Below, one piece after another: positions 62,246 to 64,000 of a DNA stretch of 64,000 bases. This DNA comes from Chlamydomonas reinhardtii (lineage: Eukaryota > Chlorophyta > Chlorophyceae > Chlamydomonadales > Chlamydomonadaceae). The stretch is taken from the NCBI RefSeq assembly GCF_000002595.2, contig NC_057010.1, positions 4,077,764 through 4,141,763 of the forward strand. The letters are read 5' to 3'. Every line of letters begins with the position of its first letter. Positions within the stretch are counted from its first letter, which is position 1. The notes under the pieces are model-generated. The model was not told the origin of the DNA and searched no databases. It saw only the letters and a list, made by a program, of their open reading frames with translations. Both the position numbers and the translations under genes were made by a program.

Positions 62246-64000
62246 CTGTTATATTACCGTATGCGAAGTTGCAAAGATGAGACAGTTCAACCGCAAGGGC
62301 CCGCACTGTCATAGGCTGTCGGGTCCGGCGGGGGCCCGTTCATGATGAGAAGCCCGCCCGAATTTGTCCGTACGGATCCTGCTGTGCCTTCAAGTGAGGC
62401 CCGGGGCCCACCCGTTTATGAAGCTACGATAAGTGAATACCATAGGTGTAACACTTACTAGGTGACAGATGTGGGCTCGGTGGCGGCGCTGGGGGCGAGG
62501 ACAGTGGAAAAGCGTGGAAAAGCACCGCAGGGCGTGTGGGGTGGAAAGGGAGCGCGCCCAGTGTTATCAAATCTAGTTACAAGTAAGTACCCCATCGCTT
62601 TGGTTCCTTCCAGTTGCAAAGAGCTGTCTGTAAATGTAGCCTTCTATGTGTGTTGTGGGGTAACCCTGTCACGGTTGATTCGCGGCGCAGTAACGCCTTC
62701 GCGGCCGCTCAACTTCCGGTCGCCGTCTCGGTTCCTTGCCTTCTGGCCGAGGGCACTCATGTTCAGCCCGGTTGCGGAATCTAAACAAGGCCGCGGAAGC
62801 ACCAAAATCAGAGAAGAAGTCAAGCAGTTGGGAGAGTTTGGTGCAGGGTCTAGTCGCGTGTGGGGATTCTAGTCAGCCAGCAGGCTTACTTTCGGTCTCT
62901 GGTGGCCCCAAACCGCAAGCCAGGTGATGCAAGCAACATGTTGGAAGGTGCCTTATGCCTATGTATCCACAGTCTCTGCCTTTCCGGCTGCCAACGGGCA
63001 CGTAGCGTAAACGATGGCGCCAATAGGCATATCCACATGCAACATTTGCTTACCAGACGCATAGCATGCATGTAGCAATATAACCAGTAGTGTTCGGCGG
63101 AGGAAGCCGGCGGCATTCTGCTGCAACATCTCGACTTCGCCCCTCCGCTATATTGACTTTAAGCCCAAAAGCGATCAAGTTTCATAATATGCATGAAAGT
63201 CTTGATAACAAGGAGGGCGACGGCCAGACCAGCTACCTTAGGTACTTGACTTAAGAAGTTTCACTGTTCTTCAAGTTGTTACTGTGTGCAAAGTGGGCGG
63301 TGGATAAGTCGGCTGAGGTTGGACCTCTATTGATGCCCTCAGGACGGGAACTAACATATTGGCCCCATCAACTGGTGCCTGGCTAGGCTGCTCAAAACCC
63401 CTCGTGTCCTAGCAATCCTCTCCACGTCCGATCAGTCCAAATTTGGATTCACTCAGGTGACCCCATCCCCCCCCTTCAATTAGGGGGCCCAGCCCAAAAT
63501 CAGTGAAAGGTACCACACTGCAGCACCCTGCTGATCTTACTGCTCACACCGTCTGCACTAACCGTACTTTCAGCCGTGCCTAAAAGTTTGCGCGTACATT
63601 TCGTACACGGGTTTACGCACATAGCCTGCCAGCCTCCCCTCGGTTTGCCGGTTGTGCCCTGACTGTCCCACGCGCCCACGCACCATCCCTCCCCTCCCCT
63701 TTCTGTTGGTCCCGCGGCTGGTCCTGTGCTGCTGCCGTGCGCCTGTGCGCTTAGGTGGAACCAGGGCCTCTTCATGGTCAATGCGCACCGCACCCGTTGG
63801 CCAGGGCCGCCAGGCCATCCACACTTGCGGTCGCCATGTTGGCTTCGCCTTGGCAGGCATTCACTTCGTAATGGAGGCTTCTGCCTTCTGGTACTGTCAC
63901 CAAATGTGTGTCGCTTTTGCAGCGGCCGCAGCTGGCGTGTGCTGGTCGCGTCATCGCGTGCAACAATGCCACACACGTTCATCAATGCAGGCTACCACAC
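62246..64000. other. No gene recognised; should hold the 5' end of the receptor-like gene
   Basis: The reading frame upstream of 62245 has no conserved sequence. A minus-strand open frame at 62886-63116 includes the hydrophobic CCMWICLLAPSF after MRLVSK and could be a signal sequence, but I find no donor of the right phase. Another minus-strand frame (63500-63985) and a plus-strand frame (62462-62872) show no family resemblance. Composition is less GC-rich than the rest of the window. Confidence 0.4.

Noticed and set aside
63500-63985. 161-residue minus-strand open frame at the right end
   Set aside because: No recognised domain, and the overlapping frames are equally open. Could be a mobile-element remnant, but not supportable from sequence alone.

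Overview
The window looks like nuclear DNA of a volvocalean green alga, Chlamydomonas or a close relative. The evidence is very high GC in coding sequence, many short introns with GTGAG/GTGCG donors and GCAG acceptors, long Gly/Ala/Ser/Gln-rich insertions inside conserved proteins, abundant (GT)n/(CA)n tracts in introns, and the algal poly(A) signal TGTAA downstream of most genes. Gene models below were spliced by hand from donor and acceptor sites, reading phase and recalled protein families; no alignment was run.

Layout. 1-4091 (+): C-terminal part of a PKHD1/fibrocystin-like membrane protein. 5704-10335 (-): ZCCHC8-like zinc-knuckle/PSP protein. 10784-13235 (+): mitochondrial carrier family protein. 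15302-16978 (-): ER membrane complex subunit EMC7. 17460-19342 (+): SWEET sugar transporter. 21873-24804 (-): DEDDh 3'-5' exonuclease. 25095-29773 (+): F-box/LRR-like protein. 30339-35687 (+): prolidase (PEPD). About 35779-39762 (+): methylthioribose kinase-like protein. 40417-46448 (-): outer-dynein-arm docking complex (ODA1/CCDC63/CCDC114)-like coiled coil. 47326-51294 (+): DUF1338/HglS-type 2-oxoadipate dioxygenase-decarboxylase. 52000-55864 (-): Gfo/Idh/MocA oxidoreductase. 56510-62245 (-): receptor-like transmembrane protein with a duplicated ectodomain and a degenerate kinase domain (5' end not found). 62246-64000: no gene recognised. Genes mostly alternate as divergent pairs with short shared 5' regions and convergent pairs with facing poly(A) signals.

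The genes are mostly ordinary housekeeping functions: ER membrane insertion, sugar transport, peptide, methionine and lysine catabolism, RNA turnover and cilia. They do not form a pathway cluster. The most unusual locus is the receptor-like pseudokinase at the right end. Its ectodomain is a three-exon cassette duplicated in tandem with identical intron phases. Other points of interest are six tandem copies of an exon end plus its 5' splice site in the DUF1338 gene, a stop-free intron of 156 bases in the oxidoreductase, three predicted GC-AG introns, a 16-base palindrome that serves as poly(A) signal on both strands, an unnamed short repeat found in six introns, and an assembly gap flanked by identical 193-base sequences.
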